Under the pieces are notes generated by a model that worked only from the letters and a program-made list of their open reading frames with translations, did not search any database and was not told where the DNA came from. Made by a program: the position numbers and the translations under genes. This document shows positions 14,408 through 27,464 of a DNA stretch of 64,000 nucleotides, in pieces. The stretch comes from Phylloscopus collybita (Eukaryota; Chordata; Aves; Passeriformes; Phylloscopidae): NCBI GenBank assembly GCA_027886175.1, contig JAJNNQ010000018.1:20627001-20691000 (forward strand). The letters run 5' to 3'. The number at the start of each line of letters is the position of its first letter. Position 1 is the stretch's first letter.

Positions 14408-15698
14408 CTACAGATATATCAGCTGAGCCCTTCAACACTTCTTAATTTGTTCACACAAAATCACTTATGTCATTTTGGGCCTGGTTTAAGTTGACATGCA
14501 TGGATTTAGCTGACCTGCATATCCTGGATTAGAGAGCACTTTCAGCACCTACTCTAAAGGAAGTTGATAGGGTACTTGATAAACTGAAGTTAAGCTCCAA
14601 AATGGATCATGTCTCCTTAGGCTAAGAGCATTTGAAGAGAAGGAATCTTGATTTACAATTCATGTGGCTGTGGGGAATCAGTTGTCTGCAACCAGTGCTG
14701 CATCCTGTCCACACCCTACACTGGGCTCTTTTTTCAGTAAGGTTAAGAAGGCCCCTGAGTGCATTCTTTACAGTGTTACGTGACCTTAAAAGCATCAGCA
14801 GAAAAACTAGAGCAATGGAGCACAAATGAGTCAGTACCTTCTTCCACATACATAGCTGGATCTAGAAAATTATGTATATGAAGGGCCAAGAAGGCCAAGA
14901 ACCTGTAGTCTAACCTAAGAGCATGCAGCCAGGCCATTGTTGGAGGTTTTTTGGGGCAGTTACAAGTCTCAGGACTTTTGTAATACAAAGGGTTTTTGCA
15001 AAGAAAAGATTGGCATGAACTGAACCCCAGTCAAAGTAAGTCTGTACAGCTATTGACTGATAACACTGATAATCATGCGGAGGAGTCTGGCCTTGTGTGC
15101 CTCCAGCATTAAGGGTTTTTCTTTATCTCAGTAATATTTATGTTGACTTTACATTTTTAAGGAGTGGAATTTAGGGACTAGAGGCATCAAAACACACTTA
15201 AATAAAAAAAAAATGCAAATCCCTGTAGTGCCTTGAGTTTTGGCAACACAAAACAATTGTTTCATCCCTTTATTTGCATAACAAAGACACCAAATCCCTC
15301 TTTTCTCTAAACCCATAGGGAGGGTTTCTAATGCACTTGAGGCACAGTAGATTCATCCAGTCAGATGGAGAAGCAGAGGGCATTTATACTGCTAAGCTTT
15401 CTATAGCACAAGAGTGTGGTAGTAAGCACTTATTTTCTTTAAATCAAAAATGAAAAGGGTATGCTAGTAAAAAGCCTAAGCTTTACAAAATCAAAATGCA
15501 GTTCTATAAACCTTAAAGTGCACCTGTGACTATCAAGCATGAGTAATAGCTCACTGCTAAAGACCACTAAAACTTTCCCTGAAGGGCATCAATTTATCTG
15601 CATCAAAAATTTTCTCTACAGCATTAGAAACTCAGTATAACTCATGTACAAGACTCAGAAATCTTAAGCAAAAACAAGTGTCAGCCATTAATTTGACA

Positions 15699-15737
15699 AT
15701 TTTCATTTTACTGCCACAGAGGCAGTAAAATGAAAAT
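15699..15737. repeat. Perfect inverted repeat, 17-bp arms, 5-bp loop
   Basis: The left arm ATTTTCATTTTACTGCC (15699-15715) and the right arm GGCAGTAAAATGAAAAT (15721-15737) are exact reverse complements around ACAGA. RNA from either strand would fold into a tight hairpin. It is shorter than a typical microRNA precursor and no flanking pairing is obvious. It could also be the residue of a palindromic duplication. Confidence 0.9.
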
Positions 15738-16389
15738 GGAGTGACACACACACACAAAAATCCAGCATAAAGAATGAAAAATAAATGAGATTTATAACCT
15801 GTGTTCAGTTTCACTGATCTGCCTTTTCATAGTTGTACATTTGCAGCTTGTTGTATTTAGGGGCACCATGTAGTGTCTAAAAACATGAGTGTAACAGTTA
15901 CTGGACCAACTTCGTCTCTTGATATGAAAAACATTTTGGTTAGGTTAAGAGTACTTTCAGTAACAATAAAAGTTGTCTTTATGTAGTATTTGCAATTTTT
16001 TTTTTATTTTTCCCTTAAATTTTTATTTCTTTGTTTATTTTTATGATAAGGAGATGCTGCTGTTGTTAGCACTTTTTAACACTTGCAGTCTTTGTAGGGA
16101 CACCAATGAGTAGGCTGAGTTTATCCTATGTGTTTGCTCCCATATACCATATGCTGTACACTCTCTTGTAAGCATTTAGTACCTAGGAGCTCTCAACCTC
16201 ACAGAAAATAACCTGCTGCTGAAGAAACACTTCTGTGTGCAAGATGACATTCTCTCATTTTTATCTTTATGAACCCTGGATTGGACAAAGATGTTTTTAG
16301 TCTCAGCAGAGTCTATGGCAAATTAAGCTGGTTTACCACATACATTAAACTTTATGAGTTATTAGAATTACTAGATCATTGTGGAGGGA

Positions 16390-16972
16390 GGTTCTCATGG
16401 TTTATCCACAGCCAGCAGCCAAGTCCCAAGCAGCTGCTCACTCGTTCCCTCACTAGAGTTACTGGGGACAGAATCAGAAGGGTAAAAGCTGAAGAACTCA
16501 TGGGTTGAGATAAAAACAGTTTAATGTGAAAACCAAATGCCGGGTCCACAAGCAAAACAAAACAAGGAACTAATGTCCTGCTTCCCATGGCAGGCAGGTG
16601 TTCAGCCATCTCCAGGAGAGCAGGGCCCCATCACATGTAACAATGACTTGGGAAGACAAACACCATCACTCCAAACATCCCTCCCCTCCTCCTGCTTCCC
16701 CCACTTTCGATACTGAGCATGATGTCACATGGTCTGGGGTGTCCCTTTGGGCACTTGGGGTCACCTGTCCTGGCTGTGCCTCCTCCCAGCCTCCCCTGCA
16801 CCCCAACTTCCTCATCAGAATGGCAGTATGGAAAGCAGAAAAGGCCTTGGCTCTGTGTAAGCCCTGTCCAGTAGTAATAAAACCATCTCTCTATTATCAA
16901 CCCCATGTTTGGAATAATACAAAACATAGACCCATACTGTGAAGACAATTCTACCCCAGCCAAAACCAGCAG
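16390..16972 (-). mobile_element. Solo LTR of an avian endogenous retrovirus, antisense
   Basis: Read on the minus strand it opens TGCTGGTTTTGGCTGGGG, the 5' end of a very common bird LTR family. It ends in the region complementary to GGTTTATCCACAGCCAGCAG. Internal landmarks on the plus strand are TTGAGATAAAAACAGTTTAA, CCATCTCCAGGAGAGCAGGG and GAAGCAGAAAAGGCC-like sequence, all of which I recognise from that family. No internal retroviral coding sequence is adjacent. A truncated relative in the same orientation lies at 56755-57010. The overlapping open frames on both strands are products of this element, not genes. Confidence 0.8.
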
Positions 16973-18864
16973 AGGGTAGAACCTTTTTGAAAAATTTTGG
17001 CAAAAAAAGCAAGCACAGCTGTATCCTTTTTTTTTTTCTCACACATACAAACATGGTACATATTTATTTATTACTATATATTCCAAAGATAAAAAACTCC
17101 AGGAAACGCCATTTATTGTCATGCTGATGTCTAAAGCTGAAAGCTTGAAGCAAATGGTTAGGTTTAACAAATATCAAGGGAGTACTACCTATGGATCAGC
17201 AGTTCTGAGCTGGGCAATAGGGCTGACACTTCGCACACCTTGTGCCTGCTGAAGGTTCTCATTCTTTGCTTTTCTGAATTTTCTATGCATATTTCAAATA
17301 GATTAAAAAAAACCCCAACCATTAGTAGAGAAGATTAGATGAAAAATTTGTCCAATTCCCCCCTTAACTCTTGATGTGATACAATGTTAATTTTTCATGC
17401 CCAGGAAGAAGCCAGCAGTCTGTCACACAGAGGAAACATTTTTTCAGGTTGAAGAAATGAATTTGAGTCATTCTTAGCAGTAAATATTTTATACCAAATA
17501 ATATTTGCAGAAAAGCCCTATACCAAAGACTCAGCCAAGTGCATTTTGAATTTTCCATGTTAAAACTGTTTCCTGATCTATTTTTATTCTGACACACTAA
17601 AACTACTGACCTGAAAGTCAACTTGTTGGGGTTTTTTGGTTGTTTGTTTTTTTTTTTTTTTCCCTCTCTCAGTTCTGACCTGTTTTGTGCTCCTGGTATA
17701 CTCATAAATGAGTAGATCAAGGAGGAGGGATCAAGTATCATTCCTGCAGCTGCAGGAGTACTGAGCTGAGAAGAAAATCCTTTCAAGACCATTCTTGACC
17801 CAGATTCATCCCCAGCTCTGTCATCTTCTCACAACCTAGATTTGAGGAAGAACTGTTATTGTGATGGTAAGAAATGACTCTCAGAGGCTTATTTTGAGCA
17901 AACCTTCAAGCAACCTTTATAATGCAACAATGAAATATGAAATATTTACATCTTTAAAATAAATTACAGTTTCCTGCTTCCTGCCATGAGTCAGATTGCA
18001 CACCAGAAATAAGTCAACACTTTGTAAAGGCAAAGTCAGACAGGTTCTGCAAAAGGTAGAGGAAAGTGCTACCTATAATCAGGCCAGAAGGTCATTCCAC
18101 TTGCCTGCCAGTGAAAGCTCTGTTAAAGCTCATATATAACAAATTGCCTAAAGTCCTTTTATTTTTCATGGGACTGCATGCAAAGTACATAAGATTTATG
18201 TATAATTACATTTATATTTAGCAATATGGTGCATTCTTAAAGTGCTTCTCTGCTGTTGTTTCAAACCCACTGAATGTTAGCCTGGAGATACAGCTAGATT
18301 CCTTAGCACATGTCATGCTAACATCCCACAGTGCTGTTGCTTCAGTTATGAAAATGATCAAATTAGTATAATAAATGAAATAATATTCTGTATTCGAGGG
18401 CACATGACAGTAAATACAAAGGAAACTGAACTCCAATCTCTCTCCATTTTATTTTGTTGCCTTTGACTACTAAATTAGTCTAAAGACATCATGAAAACTG
18501 ACATGGTTCCTTGAAATGTATCTGAATTGTTCTGACTTGTGACTCTCAGAAATAGCATTAGCACATGTTCCCTTCATAAGTTCACAGCTTATGATAATAT
18601 GAAAAATAAAATCATAAGACCATATGAGAGTTACTGAAAAAATGAAGCAAAAGGAGAAATATCAGTTTCCCATTGGTAGAAAATAAATAATGAAGTAAAA
18701 AAGACAAATATGTAAAAGCCACTGCCTACATACTTCTGATATACCACCTGCTCTGACAGTAACTTTTAGATGTCTCCATATCCTATAGGATCCTACAGTC
18801 TCTGAGGTAACTTTTCCTCTTTCTTGGGACTACACACTCCCTGAGAATTTTCTGTACAGCACTG
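16973..18864. other. AT-rich noncoding DNA
   Basis: No gene or repeat family is recognised. A minus-strand frame of 142 codons (17364-17792) runs through a poly(T) tract, which gives it a lysine run, and looks accidental. Confidence 0.5.
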
Positions 18865-19003
18865 CATGCATGCTCATATTAGAACATGAAGTTAAAAATG
18901 CCAAGGTCACAGGTTCAATCCCCACATGGGTCATTCGCTTAGCACTTGAACTCGATGATCCTTGTGGGTCCCTCCCACCTTGGAATATTCTGTAATTCTG
19001 TGG
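18865..19003 (+). mobile_element. TguSINE1-like: tRNA-derived SINE (TguSINE1-like), diverged copy
   Basis: The B-box-like AGGTTCAATCC follows AATGCCAAGGTCAC, as in a tRNA-Ile body. The 3' part, GATGATCCTTGTGGGTCCC, is CR1-like and is followed by a TTCTGTAATTCTGTG tail. The tRNA 5' half is recognisable but degraded (TTAGAACATGAAGTTAAAAA where the other copy has TTAGAGCATAGCGCTAACAA). It was presumably mobilised by a CR1 reverse transcriptase through the shared tail. It aligns over its whole length with the copy at 40005-40140. Confidence 0.75.
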
Positions 19004-19168
19004 AAATGGTGTTTGCACTATTAATGTTGTCTACATAAAGAGCAAAACAGTCCTCAGAGGCTTAGGCAACCTTATTTTAAATAGAGAAAACTCTACAAAA
19101 GGATGAAGAATATACAACAGGATAATTTTGGAGTATTTTCTATTGTATTAAGACATTGCATTTTCTAT

Positions 19169-19585
19169 CACAGAATCACAGAATTACCACAGTTGCAAGG
19201 AACCTTAAACATCACCTAGGTGCAGTTCTCTGCTGTGGGCAGGGACAGCTTTCACTAGACCAGGTTGCTCAGAGCCCCATTTAATACAGCCTTGAACACT
19301 TCCAGGGATGGGACATCTATATCTTCTTTGGAAAAGCCTGTTCCAGTGCCTCACCATCCTCACAGTAAAGAATTTATTCCTAATATCTAATCTAAAGCCA
19401 CTCTCAGTTTGAAACCATTCCACCTTGCTCTATCACTACATGCTCTTATAAACAGCACCTTCCCATCTTTCATGTAGGCAACCTTCAGGTACTGGAAGAT
19501 TTCAATTATGTCACCAGAAACCTTCTTTTACAGGCTAACAATTCCAATTCTCTTAGCCTTTCACGTGGTATTTTTTCCCTGTAAC
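19169..19585 (-). mobile_element. CR1 LINE 3' fragment, antisense
   Basis: The plus strand reads CACAGAATCACAGAATTACC, then GGAACCTTAAACATCACC and TTTCACTAGACCAGGTTGCT. This is the reverse complement of the CR1 3' end with its ATTCTGTG-type repeats. The part further right corresponds to the end of ORF2 and the start of the 3' UTR (for example CCAGTGCCTCACCATCCTCA). It is 5'-truncated as usual for CR1 and its reading frame is broken, so it is a fossil. Confidence 0.85.
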
Positions 19586-20589
19586 ATTTCCCATCTCCCA
19601 GACTTCAACTGAAGTTGCAAGGAAAAAAATCTTTCATAATGCAAAAACTTCACAGAAAACTCAGCTGAACAAAAAAAAAAAAAATCAAAACAAATTGGAC
19701 TTTGGATATTTATCCTGATTTGAACTTGCTTAAAATCATTTGGTATTTTCTCAATCCAAAGATTTCCTTAGAGTACAAACAGGGAACAAGAGCTATTTTC
19801 TTTTACATGCTCTTTAATACCTGGCTTCTGTATTTCATACATGAAAATGTTTGCAAATCTCAAGTACTCATAAATTTGTAATTTAAAGGTGTATAGCAAG
19901 TAAATAAAGGACATCTGACGGTAGGATCCTGAGTAATCACAGCATCTCCTATTTGCTTGAAGAAGATCCTTCTTGGATATCTCTATTTGCTTGAATACAA
20001 CCATGTCAGCAAGAACAATGTGAAACTCCAGTTCTTTGAGGTGTTCCTACATCACACAAAAAGTTCACATGCTGATGTGTTCTGAGAGGCTCATCACACA
20101 GGTTGCATTGGCAGAATGATAGCAGAAGCCCTTGACTCCATCCAAGTTTTCCAGGCAGAGCTGTGGGACATAACACTTTCCCTGCAGACTGATGGGTATG
20201 ACTGTTAGGTCAACTTCCTAAGTTTTACATCTAGGTAATTTTCACAGATAGACTACTTTTCTACCTTCTCCATCCATGTTAGCCCTTTCATAATCTCTTT
20301 CAATACTGATTATCTGTAGTTGTCACTTAAAGTGTGAGTAGAACAGAAAACTAGCCAAGTTGGCAGCTTGTAAATCCTTGCATGTATAGCAGCTTCAATG
20401 GCCTTTACATTATTTATCTCACTTACATATACTAATGATCTCAAAAACACTATTCAACCTGACCAATGAACAAAACATAACGCTCTCTTTAGCGGTGTAT
20501 AACAGCAAATAGTAACTGGGTGCAATACCTTAAAGAGAAGTGGCTAACAGGCTACCTTCTTAGAGGGTAGAAATGAGCTGAGACACGCT
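19586..20589. other. Noncoding DNA
   Basis: AT-rich, with an A-run near 19670. No gene or repeat family is recognised between the CR1 and the next LTR. Confidence 0.5.
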
Positions 20590-21115
20590 TCTTGTTTATC
20601 ACAGCATGAAAAGGGCCCTGGTTTATTCCTCTTTACAGCTCAGCCATCCTGACTCCAACCAGTCACTGGCTCTGGCTGCAACAAGCTCCTACTGTAGGTT
20701 TCCTTTGCAGCCTCTGACTGCTGGTTATTTCCTGCTAAACTATGACTGCAAGTATTAGCTTGAAGACTCTGACTGCAGGCTTTTACCCAGGTAGACTGTG
20801 ACTGCAGGTTCCAACAACAGGCTCTAACTGCAGACCCAAATTGACCTCACAACAGTGATTCTCTCTCCTCAGGATCCTTCTTCTTCATGATCCTCTCATC
20901 CCAGCTCCCTCAAGATCCCTCCTCCTTCATGCTTCTTCCCTCACCAGCTAACCCCCTTCCCTTTTATCACACTTACCTTTATTGGCTATAGCTGTGACTC
21001 ATCAGGGACAAGGCTGAATTGGGTAATTAACACAGCTGTTACTTATCAGGGGCAAGGTCACCTGTATTCCCTTCTCCTACAAGGACACAGGGAGATTTTA
21101 CTGCACCAACCTACA
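20590..21115 (-). mobile_element. Solo avian ERV LTR (ERVK-like), antisense
   Basis: Read on the minus strand it begins TGTAGGTTGGTGCAGTAAAA, has a TATA-like GTGATAAAAGGG in its middle, and an AATAAACCAGGGCCC polyadenylation region near its end. This is the U3-R-U5 order expected of an LTR. Between them lies a patch of imperfect repeats of CTGACTGCAGG type. No coding sequence is attached. Assignment to ERVK rather than another class is from general resemblance only. Confidence 0.65.
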
Positions 21116-21819
21116 GCAGTAACATTCAGCTGAACCGCAGTGTTCTCCTCCTCCCATGGCTTCACTTGGCAACATTTAGAGGTGAGGCTAAAGTTGTATC
21201 TCCAGCTCTACAGTGTCCAACCAGCACAGCTGTAGTCTTGGTTCTCTGCCCTTCCTGACAAAGCATAAGTCCTTACTAAAAAAAACAGAGATTCAAGCTG
21301 TTAAGTGCAGCCTGGCAGCAACTGATTCTACTACAAATTTTGGCTCTCCTTACCTCTCACAACATCACTCTCCAGGGCACACCATAGCCAATGGGAAGTG
21401 GCAGAAGTTAAAGCTCAGTAAGTGTTAGAATCTTAATTGCTCAGGCTAGTACAGTTGATGTCATATCCAACACAGGCAAAACAGACTCACGTCCTTTGGC
21501 CAGCACCTGTTCTGCGTAGTGTCTTGAACTGGCTCCAAGAATGGTTTTATGCTCCAAGACTAAACCCTTGACACAGAGAATATCCAATTTCCTAGAAATG
21601 CTGATATTTAGCTGTACTGTATCTGCAGCCTGGTACTAGTGACATCCAAGAAGGCAGATGACCTTTCTACTTATAATTGTCTTCAAATAAAATTAAAAGC
21701 TCAGATAGCTACAAATTGGCTTAAATTTTTAGAAGTTACTTTCAAGCTTGGTTGACAACTCCAGCTGGAGACTAAGCACTTCCATCCACTGGTTAAGTAA
21801 AATATAGCCAGTTGCAATG

Positions 21820-21883
21820 CTGTCTCTCCAGTGAGATGAGACAAAATGATTCTGTCCCTCCAGTGAGATGGGACCAATTCTGT
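21820..21883. repeat. Two-copy imperfect tandem repeat
   Basis: CTGTCTCTCCAGTGAGATGA is followed about 31 bases later by CTGTCCCTCCAGTGAGATGG, and each is followed by GACNNA...ATTCTGT. The copies differ by a few substitutions and a small gap. It may belong to an unrecognised old repeat. Confidence 0.7.
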
Positions 21884-21953
21884 AGATGACAGAGGAGTTC
21901 ATAACATTTAGTTTATTCTGTCTTATCTCTCAGTTGACAGTCGGCCAGGGCAG

Positions 21954-21986
21954 GCAGGAGAAATCACCAACAGTGATTTCTCCTGC
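21954..21986. repeat. Perfect inverted repeat, 14-bp arms, 5-bp loop
   Basis: The left arm GCAGGAGAAATCAC and the right arm GTGATTTCTCCTGC are exact reverse complements around CAACA. A wobble pair and one further pair extend the stem. No gene context is visible. Confidence 0.9.
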
Positions 21987-24900
21987 TTTCTAGTAGCTCA
22001 AAAATTGAACAATACGCACTAGTGACCTGGGCCATTTGAACTAGAATTCTATGTTGTACAAAGAGTCTCCACAGCTGCAAGCAGTTCCTTGTACTACTCA
22101 GAGCTAAAAATCAATCTATCCTGCACATAAACTTGAAAGTTTACCTGAATTGTACATTGTCCTGGTTATTCTTCACATGTTGACAACAAAACCAGATGAA
22201 TGAAAACTTTTATAGACAGAGAGTCAAAGCGCAGTACACAGGTAGAAGTATGGAATTACCTTAATCATCTATAGAAGTATCCTCTCACTAACAAATACTC
22301 TGACCTTTGCAAAAAACCAAAACAAAACCAAACCAAAAGCATGGGCCTATTACAGACATAAAATAACCACTTAGAACTCCTCTTGTCAAGTAGCTTATAT
22401 GAGAAATTGCTTTGGCTCCTCAGCAAATCAGATGTGTGAGAAGATATCAATTCGGAAAGATACTGGCCAGCCCCACTGTTCTCATAAATATTTTGCCATT
22501 GCTTCATTCACCATCCTGTACTTCACAGGAAGTGATTGAAAACAAAAACACAACTTCAAAAAAAATACCTCCCCCTCTGAAAGCTATTCCAAGGTCAGAT
22601 CAGGTATAACTTAAGCCTTACCCTGAAAACATAGAATTCCAGTACAAGAAGATGCCAAAGATGTTTTACCTCAGAGTCGCTTGCCATGATGCTGCAACAA
22701 GAAAGAATACTTAATAAAATACGTGCTTTATAGACAATTTGTTCTGGCCTGGCTAAATAAGAGGTGTGTTATTTAGAGCAGTGACAATTACACCTCTTCA
22801 GTAATTACCCTCTGTTGTTTTTAAAACTTTTCAACGATTAATTACTGGTGTGCTCTCCAGAGAGAAGTGCATAATCCTCTTGCTGTGCTGCAAAATGCCC
22901 CAGGAGCACCATATTGCTGAACATCCTGCAGGCACCAACTGAGACAGCTGCCAAGTGTTCTTGGGGCTCAGGGCACTCCAACAATACAACTGCCTGTCTA
23001 GCAGTAGTTGGATTCAATGCCAAAAGGATTTCTTTACATTCACTCCTGTTGAAACAGCTTCCACAATGTATTTCACCTTCCAAAGCAAGAATCCCCAGAA
23101 AAATCAACTGCCATTAAAAAAAAAAAAACAAACATGTACACATTAAGAGAAAGCTTTCTCTGGCACAATGGAGAGCTACTCTCTTAATATAAAAGTGCAA
23201 TATCAGATAAGGATTTGGCCCATCCAGTTTGAATTCTATAATATATGCATTCTTTAAAATTAAATACTTGAACTGTCATCTCCATCTAACTGCCTCATTA
23301 CTGTTCATTCATTTCCTGTCAGCACCACAAAAATACTTAGGAGAAGGATTTTCCATAAGGAGAGAGCTCACAACGGAAAGAGGAGGTTTCTATATGGAAA
23401 AAGGAGAGCATATAGGCAGCAGAGAGATGAGTGCAGGGGAAGCGGATCAGTGGGCCACTCAGGACTGAGGTACAGGATCAAACAGCAGAAAAATAAACCA
23501 TACCTGGGGAAATGAGGCTTGGGAGGTGGTAAGACTGCAGGTAGCTATTTAAGTAGTTTAAGTTAAAGGGGTCATTATGTACCAGGAAAGACAAATTTCA
23601 TGTTCCCTGTGTCCTCTGAGTTGTAAAAAAGGTCCCTAACAAGCCAATTCTCAACAGTGTAAGGAGACTATACTAATGCATACCCTCTAACCCAGTATTA
23701 TCACATCTAGAGATCTCCTCTGTGCCACTTGCAGAAGAAAGCCTCACAGGCAGTATTTTGTCATTGAAAGCAGCACTGAAAACTACCCACTTGGCATTCA
23801 ATGAATAGGTCCTTATTTTCCTGCCTTTCTTATGCTACAGGCTTGGAGACAGTCTGATCATCAGAATTTCAGAGCAGCTTCTGCATGAAAAAAAGGCAGC
23901 CTAAAGCCATAACACCTGCCTAGCTGCACTAGTAGTCACAGTAATCCCTTATAGTACCCCCCACCATGCGGGAAGGAAGACCAGTGCTGTCCCCCTTCTC
24001 TTTTCAGAAGAGAACAGTTGGCAACAGTGTCAGCTGGAGAGTGAGAGGACTTCACAGTTTAATGCTGAGCTCCTGCTGAACCCCAGCTGACCTCTCTTGC
24101 TGCTCTCTGTTCAGAGGAGAGCTGAGGCGAGAGAACCTGACAACGACAAACCAAATGGGAACCATTCATGCTAACCAACCCTGGTCCTATGCCTTCTAGT
24201 ACAAGGGCATTTATCTCTGTCCTTTGTTTTACAAGGGCAGTACATTAATGTATTTTTAATAAAGAAAAAATAGCTTATAGCCACATCTCTACTGCACAGT
24301 GAAGTGCAGTCTTTTCTGATACTAAGCAGTCTTGCAATAGCTTTGCCTTATACCCAGCCCGGAGAAATGCCATCCATCCATCCATCACTGAATTAAACTC
24401 AGTATAGCACGTGAATAATTGTAGACCTTTAAACCACCAGTCAGCTGCAAAATTTGATCTTCTTGTGTGGATGTGTACAAAATTTATGTATATATGCAAA
24501 TCAAGTGATCACAAGAACAGATGTCAAAATAAACAGTGGAAATACAATTGATCACAGAACTATAGCAGCTCTTTGTTTCTCTCTTCCTAAGTGCTGACTA
24601 CAAGAGTAACTATTAAATTTCAACCATCACTGTATCTTGATTTGGTAATAGCACTTTTCTGCATTGTGCGAGTTTAAAAAATGGAGTAATAACTCAATTA
24701 TGTCTGATTATGAGACTAATATGATTGATTTTCTGACTAACAAGGATACTAGAGGGAATTCTCTTGGTCCAGAGAAATCAGTGTCTAATGACACAGTCAT
24801 GTATTGGCAGAAGCACCATAAAGGTGTTTCACATAAAAGCCTATAGTCTAGCCAGCTTCAAAAATCCAAACTCAAATCCAAATATATCAAGTTGATAGCA

Positions 24901-27464
24901 ACTTTTCCAGTACCACACAATAACACATGTTCATTACATATTGCTATTGTACAATGTTTTCATACATAGCTTGTTTCTGTCTCAACTGCCAAAAATCTAA
25001 TTGTAGTAAGTGACTACCATATATCTAGCATGAATAGTACCCTGTTTTCCTTGGGCTGGATTTTTCAAAATAATGACTGCAAATCAGAGTCTCATGCTTA
25101 CCACTTACTCTCAAATTGTCAATATGTGCCTGTATAAGCAGAGACTTCCAAGGGGTTTCATGGTGCAATAGATATGCCAAATTCCTCTTCAGCATGTCTA
25201 TATAGGGAGGGTTCTTGGGAAACATCTACTCAAATAGTCAGGAAAAAAAGAGATAGAAGGTGATGGAACATCTCAAACATAAACCACTGCACTTTATTTA
25301 TAAGCATTTTCACTGTAGCATTTTGGCCTATATTATTCTCCACCTTAAGTGCCCATTTAAATTGCATTTTAAGCTTTTCCCAGAATTGTGTGTAGAAACA
25401 TTGTGTCTCTCACATGGTTCTTCCCCCTTTTCCAAAAATTATCTTTTCCCCACATTAACACAAAGAACTCACTTTCTGTTAATTGCTCAGTAAAAGAGAG
25501 TACCTTGGGGCTTTATTAAGTAAGATTTCTGAGAGACTGAACCATGTGTGACCTAAATTGGCTACATAAGTGCTTTCTGGAGGGCATAGAGCAGTATTCA
25601 CAAACATAATCGTCTTTCACCTTGATGTTAATTATATGCTTTGCCATTCAAAGTAAGTTATGGCCATGAGCTAAAGCATTTGTAAAATAAACATGTCAGG
25701 AAAGCAAGATACAGGAGAATTAATTAAAATAGTAAATTCATCACTATTAAAAACGCCTTTTCTTTTTACTTTCAATCTCTAGTGTGGCCTAAACTGTGGC
25801 CAGAAAACAACCACTGGTTGCTAAAAGGAAGGTAGCAAATTTTCACCTCTCTAGGTTGCTTTGTTTAAAAATAAAAATATAATGCACAGATCTTTTCCTT
25901 GTAATATGAAAATAAATGAGCCTTCCTGGTTAACAACAATTTGACGAGCTGGAAGTGCTTCAGAGTCTCATAAAATAACATTTCCCCTAGAAAAATGAAT
26001 GTTTTACACTACCTATCATTTTCACATTTCATTTTCTGTTTGAGGTTTTTTTCTTCCCTTTTTTAAATCAAGGATATTTATACAAAAACAGATTCTTTAT
26101 TTCTGAACTGTGCTCTACTCCACCAAACTCCATATGAGCCATTTTTGAGAGTGAGTTTTGTGGTGGGTTTTGTTGCATGCTGTTTAAGGGAGGACCATAA
26201 GAACAAAAATCACCATGATCCAGAAAGCAAAGTCTCCGATCAAACAGAATGGCAACAAGAATTTACTGATTGCCAACAGCAATTAGTGATGAGTTTAGAA
26301 AAGCATATTCCAGACCTGGCCAACTTTAAAGCACTGGCTCAGCTGAGACAGAAGTACTAGATTTTACAAATAGATTTTTGAGGCATTTAAGAAAGATCAT
26401 AAAGAAGATGCTTGAAAAAAAAATTTGGATGTTCTTTGCTTTAAATTGTCATCTGCCAGACTGTTAGCAGGATACAGTACAGCTGAGGATACAGAACAGA
26501 GATAAAGGTTTTTCCCTATAATTTCAAGCTTGAAACCACGCTGCTCACTTCCTACTTCCTACTAGATAGCCCACCTTAGTCCCTCAGAAGACCCACAGGG
26601 GCACTGCCTCTGAATTCAGGCTGTGCTCTCTTCTACATTGTCTCCTACATCAAACTCCAAAATTCAGTGTAAAGAATTCCATTTCTCATTTGACTGAAGT
26701 CTCCATTTTCACTCTCTTCTCCATCCACCTTTTTTTTTTTGCCTGATACCTAAATGCTAAGTCCTCAATGTTCCTCTGTAAGCCCACAAAAGCCAAACCA
26801 AAATATAAAAACAAATGTCTGTAGCTTCAGAAAAATATATAACAGATATACAGAAGATGAATCCACTGAAAGGTTTAGTACCTGGGACAATATTTTAGGG
26901 AAGTTTATTCTGTTTGTCTTTATGCTTTCTTTCTAAACCAGTGCTGATGAATTGTGTTAAATCAGACTGTTGACACAAATAATCCTTTGATCTGAGCTAG
27001 CATGGCTGTTCTTATGTCTGCACAGTACCTCCATTCTCTGTTCACTCTTTTATGTTTCTTTATAGAAGCTAAGACTAAGCTTCTTTCAAAACAATTTTGT
27101 TGATATCTGACATACTTTATAAACTAGGTAATATTTCATAAGCCTGTAACATCACCCATTTGAGTCATACTGGATATTAGTTACAAGTATAATACATTAA
27201 ATTAATACTAGAAGTATCATTGTGAAGCCCTTTCTTTAAGATTACAATAATAAAGTTTAGATAAAGAGTTTCTCACCTCCTTCAGGATATTAACTGCAGA
27301 CCAAAAGGAATGATGAGGGCATGGACTAAACACACAGTAGAATAAAAAAAAATCAGGGAAAAATTTTAAGCCTCTTATACATCATCATTTTCACTGATCA
27401 AGTTTATTTTTTTTTTTTCCTTTATAGGCTACAGTTTAAGTCTCAACTCAAACCTCTAGAAAGT

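Larger units (their letters stand above)
4291..15698. other. Long AT-rich intergenic or intronic stretch
   Basis: About 11 kb without a recognisable gene. It contains the low-complexity tracts listed separately, a 99-codon open frame (9159-9458, plus) and a 189-codon open frame (13838-14407, minus), neither of which I can assign to a family. No CR1, SINE or complete LTR was recognised, though ancient diverged repeats could be missed by eye. Confidence 0.5.
21116..27464. other. Noncoding DNA
   Basis: More than 6 kb without a gene that I can support. It contains a small tandem duplication and a hairpin (listed separately), a CATC-rich run near 24370 and short A-rich tracts near 22310-22345 and 23115-23130. 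Open frames are under 95 codons and none shows a known motif. Confidence 0.5.

Noticed and set aside
16598..16963. Frames of 114 and 110 codons on opposite strands
   Set aside because: Both lie inside the antisense LTR at 16390-16972.
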